Shown in pieces: positions 51,401 to 62,500 of a DNA stretch of 64,000 nt (position 1 is its first letter; each line of letters starts with the position of its first letter). The DNA is from Paralichthys olivaceus. Its lineage: Eukaryota > Chordata > Actinopteri > Pleuronectiformes > Paralichthyidae. Made by a program: the position numbers and the translations under genes. Below the pieces are notes generated by a model, which saw nothing but the letters and a program-made list of their open reading frames with translations, was not told where the DNA came from and ran no database searches. Location: assembly GCF_024713975.1 (NCBI RefSeq), contig NC_091099.1:15357501-15421500 (forward strand). The letters are read 5' to 3'.

Positions 51401-54400
51401 AGGTCCAAAAGTGGAAAAGCCCCTGCAAGCCAAACTGTGCTGTGCTCCATTTGCATCTAATGAAATGCATGACTCCTGACTGACTTTTATCTTTAATTAC
51501 TGTGTGTGCAGGAATCTGAGCTCTGTGAACGAGAAGACTCGTCAGCAGATGAGAGAGACCAACGGACTGGTGGACTCTTTGGTCCACTACATCCAGTCGT
51601 CCCTCAATGCGAACAAGGCAGAAGACAAGGTGAGACCGGAGGAGACTGAGCCTCATTCAAACAGCATCACTTCAACCCACATCTTACCTTTACTGTGTGT
51701 ATCTGTGTGTGTGCTCTTAGGGGGTGGAAAACGCAGTGTGTGTCTTGCGGAACCTCTCCTACCAGCTCTACAATGAGATGCCTCCATCTGCCATGATGCG
51801 CCTGGAAGGACCAACCAGAGCTCAGGACTCAGGGAACGGCGAGGCCATTGGTTGCTTTACACCTCAGAGCAGGAAAGCTAAAAACGTACGTACATGTTCA
51901 ACTTGTGGCTTTTTGTGTCCAGGAACCAGAACCTCCATCTCAACTCTGTTTCCTTTTGTGTTCCTTCCTCCAACAGGTCAAGAACCAGGATCTCTCCACT
52001 TTCACTGAGGTGGCACGGGTGCCAAAGGGTATGGAGTGGCTGTGGCACCCTCAGATAGTTGGGGTGTACAACCGCGTGCTGCATCAGTGCGAGATCAACT
52101 CCACCACCCGCGAGGCAGCCGCCGGAGCTCTGCAGAACATCACAGCCGGAGACATGAGGGTAAGAACCATATATTTTTCGGTTCACCTGTGAAAAGGCTA
52201 AAATGCTACGATCGTAGTTTGTCTCATAATATTTATTTTCCTCTTTGTCCTGCAGTGGGCATCAGTACTGAGCCGGGTGGCTCTGGAGCAGGAGCGCATG
52301 CTGCCAATGCTGATGGACCTGCTACGTACCAACAAAGACGTGGAGCTGCGTTCCATCACAGGCCTCCTCCGAAATCTGTCCCGTCATGCCAAGGACAAGG
52401 GCAACATGGGTTGGTCTTCCATTTTTCCTTCATGTTGCATTTTTAAAAATATGGCACATTGGAAGAAGACTCACTTCTCACATGTGTTTACCTTCTTGTA
52501 GCTTGTCTGGGCGATCCCCTTCACTTTTTTGTAGGGTAGCAAATATTAGCTCTGACCATTTGAACCTTTAAAGCAACTGAAAATCTACTTGTGAAATTTT
52601 CACACAATTCATGGCATTGAAATGTTGTATTTTATTTTATTGGTGTTATGTTCCCCTCTGAGGAATGTCCAATTTGAAGTTATTAATATTTTTTTGTGTA
52701 GGAGTTGTTTTATCAGATTTGATTGACAGCAGTCTGTAGAGAAGCAACACACTTTTTGAACTTTGGCAGGAATCTGTATGTTCATGTTCATCATATCATT
52801 TCTAATAGTAAAAAGCTGATTATGAAAAAGGTTTTCGAGGCCTTTGAATGTGCAGTGTTATCCTAACAATACATATTTTTATATTCAGCGACGAAGGTTG
52901 TAAACAACCTGGTGACCAAGCTGCCGGAAGATGGGCACCAGAAGGAGCCGTCCAGCGATGTAGTGGTGAACATCTGTGGTATTCTCAACAACCTGGTGAC
53001 GGGCAGCTCTTTAGCGGCCAGAGACATCACCTTCTTCGGCGGTCTGCCCAAACTGGTCAACATCAAGGCCTCGAGTGGCACCAGGTCTGAACGTGGTGAT
53101 TGATAAAACATTCTGTATTAGTTAAATGTGTTATCATGAGTCCTGCTACACATATTTAAACATTTACATTACATTTGATACTAAATGTTGCACAGAATGT
53201 TGCAGCCTGTCGTCCCACACAAGCTCATTTGTGACGGATCTTTGTTTTTTTCAGCTCTGGGAAGATGAAAGCAGCCAAAGCAGCAGCCACAGTTCTCTGC
53301 AACATGTACCAGTACAAGAAACTGCACAGACAGTACAAAGCGGTGAGACAACGTAGAAATGATATTGCCCCCCAAAAATCAAGAATCATTGATTTTCTGA
53401 TGAAAGGACTCACTCACTTACTGATCACATCAACACAGGAGAGCATTGTAACTATTACTGAACCATGATATAGGTCATAAATACGATGTGTTTAAACTCA
53501 GTGGCTGCTCAGGTACAATATTATAAAACCACTTTTTTATCAAGGTCTTAAAAGTTTACTCTCATTCTTCTTCGTAGAAGAATTTTGTCACTTTTCTGAA
53601 GAAAGCTTCTGACCTTTGTCATCGTTACACTACAGCTTATTTACACATTATATTTTTGTCAATATGAATATTTATAAAAAACACACCTGTGTTGGGCAAC
53701 TGTTGTCCTCCAACTAGAAGGTCGGCAGTTCGATCTCAGTCTTCTCCATTCCACATGCTTAAGTGTCCGTGCGCAAGATACTGAACCCCAATTTGCCGGT
53801 TCAAGTCCAGCATGGACGGAAGTTGGAGAGGTGCTATTTCACCTCCTGGACACTGCCGAGGTGCCCTTGAGCAAGGCACTGAACCCCCAATTGCTCCCCA
53901 GGCGCCTTCATGGCTGCCCACTGTTCCGTGTGTGCTCCGTTCACATGGATGGGTTAAGTACAGAGGTCAAATTTCCCCATGTTTGCATGTTGCATGCTGT
54001 GTAAAGTACAGTAAAGAAACCATCATCAACATGTTGAACATTTAAAATAAAAATATAAAATGTGTGTAAAATTTACACAATGTTTTCAGTTTAAAAGAAA
54101 ACACTGGCAGGAACAGTGTGTGTGTTGACAATGATCTGTAGAGCACTTTCTATGTATGGGGCCCCACCTTCATTCCAATATCTATGAGTGTGTGCGTGTG
54201 TTGGTGTGCACTCGTTTCGTGTGTCAAAGTGTTGAAGCATGAAAAAAGAGTGAGAGTGGAAGAGATTTTGTGTGTGTGTATCTGTGGTTCTCATATCATT
54301 TGGGCAGCACATGTTCAAAACTTGTATATATCTGCTGCTCTTTCAACACATACACACACACACACACACACATACTTTCACCCAGTGAGGCGGGTACGTT

Positions 54401-54511
54401 CGGTTGACTGCCTTCTGCAGATCACAGCTTGCCCCACCCAAGGGTGCAGCGCTGACTGTTCCCTAATGAACAAGTAACGACATAACAAAAAATGTGTGTA
54501 TGTTTGTTTTG

Positions 54512-54591
<80 letters not shown>

Positions 54592-54875
54592 CTATTATAT
54601 TATATATTCTTCAATAAAAAAATATGTACATGTGAAAAATGTACGTTTATATTTAAACACTGAATTATTACACTGCATTGTGAGCTCAGAGGTCACTCCA
54701 GGTCTTCAACATCAAATGAGCTGTCGTTCACACCTCTGTGGCGTGAAGTATAAGTACTACGTGGAGAAATAATTGAAACAGTCCTGCACGATCATCTTTT
54801 TGTGTTTCATGTCTGTTTTTCTTCTTTGCTTTACAGAAAGGGTTCTCACGACTGGATTTTTCTGATATGCTTTAA
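42069..54875 (+). CDS. pkp3: pkp3: plakophilin-3, complete, 13 coding exons
   Basis: Exons: 42069-42291, 46349-46440, 46908-47653, 48797-48920, 49666-49870, 50858-51032, 51512-51629, 51721-51885, 51977-52159, 52256-52409, 52889-53084, 53255-53342, 54837-54875; 835 aa (human about 797). The start has a good CCACCATGA context. Residues 3-15 (NAFLSALQP region) and VQQQVQMRLAEK match the conserved PKP3 head. Exon 3 encodes the long, disordered, Ser/Gly-rich head with a glycine-rich patch near residues 133-150. From exon 4 on come armadillo repeats (LQVLGAAYIQH, EVQRYATGATRNIIYEN, GILWNLSS, VENAVCVLRNLSYQLYNEMPPSA, VGCFTPQSRK-type text, EAAAGALQNITAGD). It ends KGFSRLDFSDML. Plakophilin-3 links desmosomal cadherins and desmoplakin at epithelial desmosomes and also has an RNA-granule role in mammals. 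Intron 1 is 4.1 kb with two long GT runs. The exon 6 acceptor tract is a GT repeat. Confidence 0.95.
42902..42964. repeat. (GT)n microsatellite
   Basis: GT run of about 63 nt in pkp3 intron 1. Confidence 0.97.
43933..44023. repeat. (GT)n microsatellite
   Basis: GT run of about 91 nt in pkp3 intron 1, followed at 44085-44285 by a GGGGACC-type cassette like that at 8969. Confidence 0.97.
44085..44285. repeat. GT-run-linked cassette, second copy
   Basis: CTTATGAGGACCAGGAGACCTCATGGGGACCAGAG, CCTATTTTCTGAGGTCCTGGTT, then TTAGGTTAGCAATAAGGTTTTGG. Layout parallels 8969-9190: GT run, then GGGGACC words, then GGTTA-rich text. Confidence 0.4.
48371..48476. repeat. (GT)n microsatellite with GC-variant end
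   Basis: About 89 nt of pure GT followed by GTGCGCGTGCGTGCG, in pkp3 intron 3. Confidence 0.97.
50832..50857 (+). promoter_or_regulatory. pkp3: pkp3 exon 6 splice acceptor built on a (GT)n tract
   Basis: The bases before the AG are GGTGTGTGTGTGTGTGTGTGTGCAG in place of a pyrimidine tract. The exon starts at 50858 and is required to keep the armadillo frame. UG repeats in RNA are known binding sites for TDP-43 and CELF proteins. Confidence 0.8.
53690..54020 (+). repeat. tRNA-derived SINE-like repeat
   Basis: GGTCGGCAGTTCGATCTC and GCCGGTTCAAGTCCAGC resemble RNA polymerase III B boxes. They are followed by the common fish words GCCCTTGAGCAAGGCACTGAACCCC and CCAGGCGCCTTCATGGCTGCCC and end in a GTAAAGTACAGTAAAG tail. 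In pkp3 intron 12. Confidence 0.5.
54514..54585. repeat. Compound (CT)n(TA)n microsatellite
   Basis: A CT run of about 33 nt leads into a TA run of about 38 nt, in pkp3 intron 12. A shorter CA run is at 54352-54373. Confidence 0.95.
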
Positions 54876-56040
54876 AACAAGTAAGACAGGTGATGTGGTA
54901 CACATCCACTTCTTAAACACCCATCAGTCCTGCACTCTACCAGCACCCTATGGGAGAGCAGTAAATAAACTCTTAATTCATTCCAAAGATAACAGAAGAA
55001 CATGAACACATCGGTGATAGAGGATCTACCTGCTGAAAGAAAAGAGTTTTGTGTGTGTTTTAAAAGTCAATGGACTTTTGTAAGAAATCCAGCTACGACG
55101 GATTCATCTGTGGACTCTTGATACAAATGTGTGCACCTTAACCTCTTAGTTGGAGCTGTGTGTGTGTGTGTGTGTGTGTTTGTGTATGTGTGTTTAGTAC
55201 AGAATCAGGGATTTTTTTTCCAGGGCAACATGTATCCAGATAAAACTGTAAACAGCTGTTTGTGTATCTGCCTTTTTAAAAATCGTTTGTCAAAGTCTTA
55301 AATGACAACATGCAGGACACTTGTGCCTCTATCTTCTCATTGCACTTAATCCACTGCATTAAATACAAAACAGTCGGTACTAATGTGGCATTCTTCTTGT
55401 AAATAATGCTTCCTCTTTTACACAGACATGTTTTAATACGTGTAGCTTTGTACTTACCTTTTGGATAAAAGTGTGTATATGTGTCAAAATTATAACGTGT
55501 AGTTATAAGTGAATGTACGTCAGAAGAGATATTTAGATATACAGTTTGCAAAGATGTAAATAGATTTGATTCAGAAATCTGGGGATCAAGATTGTGCCTC
55601 TTTAGTGGACTTCTGCATTTAGCTGTGGGCTTTTTAAAGTTGCAAAATCTGTCTCATCTTATAAAATGCTGTGTGAAAACATAGAGAGCTCATAAAGTAA
55701 CATTAAGTCTGTTTCCTTCTTGTTTTATATAACTGCTGTTAGTCTAACGTAATAAATGGTGTGAATGTGAATCACGGGTGGAAGGATACGGTCTTACCTT
55801 TGTTGACAGCCTTTGTTTAGTGTTTAAGACCAATTGCAAAATGTAACACTTTTCAGATTGAATTTATTTCAATTGGCCAATTGAATTTATTTAAATTGAC
55901 TCGTAAAAGAAAAATAATCTTAACTATAGTGTGTATGTCACTGTGTTTGTGTTTTGAGAAAACACTGACTGCTCATATTTGCTTTTGTGTTGTATTCAGG
56001 CACATGTATCATCTGGATATTTTTAACTAATAAAGAGACA
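54876..56040 (+). other. pkp3: pkp3 3' UTR
   Basis: Non-coding stretch after the stop, AT-rich, with a GT run at 55157-55180 and a 16-bp palindrome TCAATTGGCCAATTGA at 55869-55884. Candidate AATAAA signals are at 55751-55756 and 56029-56034. Confidence 0.55.
56029..56034 (+). terminator. pkp3: Candidate distal polyadenylation signal of pkp3
   Basis: AATAAA on the coding strand, followed within 45 nt by a TTTCTCGTGTGTGTGTGTG stretch, a good U/GU-rich downstream element. Confidence 0.55.
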
Positions 56041-56095
56041 AATGTCGAAATGAAATGTCTTGTAAGCATTTCTCGTGTGTGTGTGTGCCGCAGCC

Positions 56096-56101
56096 TTTAT
56101 T
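56096..56101 (-). terminator. sigirr: Candidate polyadenylation signal of sigirr
   Basis: TTTATT on plus gives AATAAA on minus, 470 nt after the sigirr stop. It lies only 62 nt from the pkp3 signal on the other strand. Confidence 0.4.
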
Positions 56102-56242
56102 GTTGTGTAGCTGTAAAAATCCTGACATTAACAAGGTGAAATGGTGGCCACTCCCTGTTTACATATTTGATCCTGCTCAGACAGGAACAATACCAGACCT
56201 TCCCCTGCTGCGCCCTTATTTCAGCTCTTTTTTTCTCTGCAG

Positions 56243-56244
<2 letters not shown>

Positions 56245-56277
<33 letters not shown>
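56245..56277. repeat. (CA)n microsatellite
   Basis: CA run of about 33 nt, in the presumed sigirr 3' UTR. Confidence 0.95.
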
Positions 56278-56278
<1 letters not shown>

Positions 56279-56570
56279 TACTCTGCCCTCTGCTGGACGA
56301 CTATAACAAACTTCATGGATTAAAACAGTAAAAACAGTAATTAAGGTCGATTCTTTCCCTGATTGACACAAACTTTAGATTTAAAATATTTTCACAACAG
56401 TACAAAATACAAAAACATCAAACTCAGTCTTTGGTGAAAGGAAATATAAAACTGTAATATTTTGATTTTTACCAACACATCATAAAGAAAAGGAAAATAT
56501 TTAGCTACTCAACAGGGATAAATATAAAGTCACGCTAGGTGGTCATTTTCAGAGTTGAGGGTAGTGCGGC

Positions 56571-59500
56571 TCATATGTCCTCAGAGACCAGGCAGTAGAA
56601 GTCTGAGCGGGCTCCGTAGTTGCGAGAGCCCAAGTCGGACACGTCGATGTCTGAGGGTTTGGGTTCAGTGGCTGTGATGGGAGCAGCAGGGAGGACGGGG
56701 GCTTTACAGGCCAGAGCCTTGTACACGGGGAGGCGGAGCCCTGCAGTAGAAAGAGAAAAGCTTGAAAAATCAATATTCAAAAATCCATGCAAATATGTTT
56801 TTCTTTTATGGTGTTTAAGCTGTGTCGTTATTAACTTATTAAGATAATGTGACATATAACTGTAGTATTTCCTGCTGAGAAGTTTGATAAGATTTCATAT
56901 CTGCCCATCAGATATGAAACTACTGCCATGATACACTGATATTCGCTTTGTATAAACAGATAGAAAGAGCACGTCTAGACGTCTAAATGACTGTTTTTAA
57001 CATCACAGACAAGTCAATACTGCCGATATGTACAAGATAATCGGGTGATGATTTCCTAATACTGAAGTTAAAGATTAACTACAGTCAAATCTGTGTTGAT
57101 TCACACTAGGACAAATGCAGGTCCAGGTTCAGTCTGTTGAAACGTGTGTAAAGGCTGTAACTTCTTCTATTCTAGTTCTCATGTTGTTGAAAGTAGAATA
57201 AAAGTCACACAGGTGGCAAGCATTTAATTTACTACTACAATATGGACATGAGTCATGGTCAGGTAGTTTAACATGAAATTACTTGCCCAGTATTTTGTCG
57301 TACTGAATTATTAACTTTTACATAGAACCTCATACTTTTCACTGTAATTTGTGCAAGTTAGTACAACTTTATAATAAGTTTCTTTAATTTGCATGTGCAA
57401 AAAAAATGGCATTTTTAATGTATGCAAAGGTATTTGCAATGTCCTATTAAGAGTAAGGAGTTAATATAATATTAGTGACTGCTGCTCTTACCCAGATCTC
57501 CAGCAGGGTCAACATCTGAGTTGCAGTTTAGGTAGTCGGGTTCAAGGGTCAGCATGGGGTCTTTGTCGTCTTGAAGCATAGTCTGTGGGTCACCTGCGTA
57601 CTCAGCGTGGAAGGAGACCTGGCGAGGCATCAATAAGTCCAGCTCCTTCCAGAAGACCGAGGAAGGAGTCTGTGAACAGAAGGACCAAATATAACATCAT
57701 GCTGTTAGAGTCTGACTGAGACATTCATTATTCTTGAACCATAATTAGCCTTGCTCGCTTATATCATATTATATAGTACTGTTTATACTTTTATATTCAT
57801 ATCTATTCCAATGACACATTTTACTAAAATAAAATCACACTTGCATAAGTTGTTGTTAGCAAATGATTTAAAAGTAACAGTACTGTCCAGACTGTCTCAT
57901 CTGTTTTTATTCTGATTTGCAGTGTAAAATCTGATCCCATCCACAAAGTCCTGAGGAAGCAGATTACCTGAGTGATCTCTTAATTCTGATTGTTACTTCT
58001 TTAGTGGTTAATATTTAATGCTTTAGAGGAAATTAAACACATGTTTTCAGGTGATTAAAGGGATCTACAAATATGTTTAATAGTCAAATCATCATCAAGA
58101 TAATTTTCCACATTTAATTCCTTCACACAAAGGGCAGAGAGATGAAGGGGCAGAACCTTGATGTCAGGTATAACATTTATAAGGTATTCTGCATAAAGAG
58201 TAATGACTTAAATACTACTCAGTACAGAATCATAATAATGGTGTATTTTTGTATTTTGTAGATGTGATCAAAAGTCTTTCTTTCTGTCAAGAGAGCAGTA
58301 ACAGGTTTTACCACAGAGTTGTGTCTCCAGGTGAGAACAGTGAGGCAGTGCTGCTGCTCACTCAGCTGCTCCTTCACCTCAGGCCTCATGCGTTTGGACT
58401 GCCCCTCCAACATGATGAGGATGGGCCGCTGACATATCTCTAACAAGTGCAGAAGGCCCTGTCTAAACAAAACCCACAGCAACAGTGTCATGTATACACA
58501 CAGACACCGAGGTACATCACAACAACACTTGGTACATTGTAATGATGCCATAATAATTTGACTGGGGTTTGTGAGTCTGACCTGAAGTTACTGCAGCACC
58601 AGTCCTGCTCAAGGTAAGCATGAGAGAGCACCACGATGAGGCGCCGAGAGCGACTCATGTTCATCAACAGCTCTGCAGAAGGTTCTGGAGACACATGGTG
58701 TATTGTTTAAAGAAGCAAATTTGTAAGTGGCAAACCACATCAACCCAGAATCCAGTATCTCTGATTATTAAGCAAGATAAACAAGATAAAATGCACATTA
58801 ACCCTGAAGAGTCCTTGACTATTTTGGCAGTTTAACACTTTTTTCATTTTGCCTCTTTATATTTTGTAATCTTTTTTTCAGCTTAATTCGCCCATATGAC
58901 AAAAATATATATTTTTTCACTTTGACACAGTATATCAACATATTGGACCCAAAACCACACGAGAAATATTATTTGTGGTGGTTACAGGGATATTTATGCA
59001 GTTTAATCCTTGTAAAATAGTATGAGAATGTGAACTGACCTCCACCAGGTAGGATGTCATTGTCATTGAGATGCACTTTGTAGCCACTTTTATTTTCCAG
59101 GTGAGGTTTGAGAATAAAGTTGACAAACTTCCTGTCATAGTCGTTGCTCACATAGGAGATGTAGGTGTCATATAATTTCCCGTCTGATGACACAGAGAAA
59201 CACAATCATAGAAGTTCGGCTTCACTGCTGCATTATTTTCGGTATTTATTGGCACCTCAGCATCAGTCTCACCATTGAGCTCATAGTCTCCGTAGGAGTT
59301 CCGGTACCATAGTTTGATGTTGAGGTGACACCTGGAGTACACGACAGCAGCTACAGCCAGAAGGAGGAGGAGGACGACGGCAGCAACAACAGCAGCTGTG
59401 TGGCTGGGTCTGTCTGAACACACACAAAAATCATAATACAAAGAAAATAAGCAAACAATAGATGAGTTCGTTGTGTAGAGTGTGTCTGAATAATCACATG

Positions 59501-62500
59501 ATTGATGCATTACTGGTTCACAGATGAGATTATTTGAAATGAATCCATGTTGAAAATCAAAACGATACTGAACTTGGCGCTGACATATGAAATGCTGGGC
59601 CAGGCTCCTTGCTATGGGCTTACATGCTGTGAGGCAACATGACAGCTTCCCAAAAGGGAATGTCTTGATTACCCCCTGGTGGCTGGCTGCAGTATAGGTC
59701 ATAATTCCCTCTGCCATGTTAATTGATGGGACATGGACCACACTAAAAAGTCAGTAGACATCAAATGTTTTTTTTTCTCAAAAATGGTTTCTGTCATTTT
59801 CGTTAGTTTTTATGACACTGGTGTTTGTTCAAGTGTAATTTTTTCTGCTACATTTGGTTTTTATTTTTCATTTGATGCTATGAATATACTGTAAGTAATT
59901 CTCCATTACTTATCTCAATGATGATCACTTTAATCATTCAGTATTTATCTATATTTTTTACAGTTGTTATCCTGTTCACCGTCCTTTTACAGTCATATAC
60001 ATTATGTTAGTGTTATGTCTCGTCAATTATGTTAAGTTTATTCACGTTCATGTTTTAAGTTATGTCATGCCTGTGTTTTGTCCACATTTAGTCATGTGTG
60101 TTTTGAGCACTCTGTGTTAAGTAGAACTTCACTCATGTCTAGTCTCGTCGTGCACTTCCTGTTTTATTTTGTACTTACCTTTTCCCTCTCGTTTCAGACC
60201 CTGACTTCCTCCCTTTGTGTGATCGTCTTCCCCGCCCCTGATTGATTTCACCTGTTTTCCCCTTCCTCATGTATAAATAGTCCTCGTCTCCTTTTGTCCT
60301 GTGCCAGTTCGTCTTGTTCCTTCCATGAGAGTTTCGCCGCCAAGCCAAGTTTGTTTGTCTTTTCAAGTTTATGATCTGTTGTTTGACTCACAGCTTTGCA
60401 AGTGTTTCGATTTATTACTTTTTTGATCCTCCAAGAGAGCGCTTTTTGTTTGTGTACTTTTAGACCAGAAATAAACCTTTGTTATATTTGCTACCTGCTT
60501 TTGAGTCGAGCATTTGAGTCCACCGGCATTCCTGTCTGAGGTCGTTACAGTTAGTATACTGCACTGATTTTCAAGTGTCCTTGGACATTGATGTCATGGT
60601 TGTTTTCCTTCTTGTTCTTACTTGTTGTATTGACTTGCTCTTTGTGCCCTAAGAAATGCCCTCAGGGACAATTAAAGTTGTTTTGAATTTGAAAACAAGG
60701 TGAAGCCTCATGATTGAAAGCTGAGCCTGGGTCACGATTTGTTGAGCTTGTGTATCGACGGGACCTCGATATCACTGCTCCATCCCCTATCACTGCTGTG
60801 CAGACTCTGGCTCCAAATGGGCGAGATGGCAGTGTTTATACCCAGGATGTATTTTAGCTTCATTTCTGGATAGTGTGAAGAAGTGGAGACCTGTAATCCG
60901 TCTTTATATACAGACTATAGTTTAAATACACTGATCACAAGTACAGTATCATGTGATTTTTGGTTTAGATAAACTACAGGACATATTCTGTGCTGCATTA
61001 TTGGGTCTTCTGTCCCCACATTCTCTCTGATCTGCTTTGTCAAGTTTGTCTTATTGTTTGTTTTTCATTTTATTTTATCGGTGTGTAAAAGATGCAGAAC
61101 ATTGAAAACCCAGCACCTATTTCAAGTTTTCTTACTTGAATTCTGCAAGCTGAAATCTGATGAGACATTCCTCAAAGTGCAGCTGTAGAGCCCAAAATCC
61201 TCAAGCTCCTTGAGGGTTATCACCAACACACTGTTCACCATCAGCTGGCCGGCAGCAGGAGACCTGATAAGCAGGACAGATACTCTGTGTTACCATCACC
61301 CTCAAACAAAACATGATGAGCAATGTTGTAAAAGTCGTAAAATCACCATGAGGAGGTGTTCTGTGTGTAAAGAGTGAGGTTGGAGAGCGATTGACCATCT
61401 TTGCTCCACTGCAGCGTGGTGTCACATTGGTCTTCACTTTTGTCCCAGAGGAGGAGAGCAGTGCAGTTCAGTGTCACAGAGGTTCCCACATTCCCCCACA
61501 GTCTGTTCAGGCCTCCATTCGGTTTAAATGCAGGTGCTTTGGAACACTGGGGCTCTGTGTAAAGACATACCACTGTTATCTGTGTTCACTGCTGGAGCTG
61601 CAAACAATAGAGGCCTTTATCACACAGCCTAATAAGACTGCAGCTGCTGGGCTCGCTGAAACAAAATGTCCCCATACAGGTGCAGCCAGTGGATTTAAGT
61701 AGGCCCTTTAGTCTCCATATAAACTCTACGTTTACTGCAGAGGCAAATAATAGCTTATCACGAGAGCTGCACAATTACAGTATCAGGGTTTTTGTGACTT
61801 CATAAAACTATAAGCAATACTTACCCTTAACTACGAGATGCACAGTGAATGAGGCTGAGCTGTTGCCCTGTTGCATACACGTGTAATTCCCTTGGTCTTC
61901 CAAGGTGAGGCTGGTAAACTCCAGGTAGGCGTTCCCCTCCTGATGGTGGAGCTGCTGACAGTCCTTCTGCCAGGTCAGCCACGGCTGAAGAGGCTCCAGA
62001 GGGCAGTTCAGCCGATATGGAGGCTGGTGCTGCGCCTTGTAGATCACCAGTTCCTTAAACCTGCTCTTATCAACACACGTCTGAGCTACAAATGCAAAAG
62101 CAGAAGGTGATTACACAGTGGTTTTTATGTTAGGGATGAAATAATGCAAGGTTTTCTGTTCCAAAAATTATTCTGATCCTTCTACTCGCACCAGTGCTCC
62201 CTTATTCCAAGAACCTGCTATAACCTTAAAAACTGTGTCAGCGATCCCACTGTTCCTAAATAAATGCAACGAATAGATAAAAAACTAATTTGTAACTCTA
62301 TAGGATATAGACCAGTTGCAGCATGGTTCAAATCCCGGTTGGGTGGTGGTCTTTCTTTGAGGAGTTTGCATGTTCTTCCTGTGTCTGCATGGGTTTTCTG
62401 CAGGTGTCCAAAGACATCCAGATTGGGGGTTGGGTTGATTGGAGACTCTAAACTGACTGTAGGTGCCAACGTGAGAGTGAATGATTGTATGTTGGCTCTG

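Noticed and set aside
53750..53830. tRNA gene at the B-box-like GGTTCAAGTCC
   Set aside because: No cloverleaf with paired acceptor stem; the context is a SINE-like repeat.
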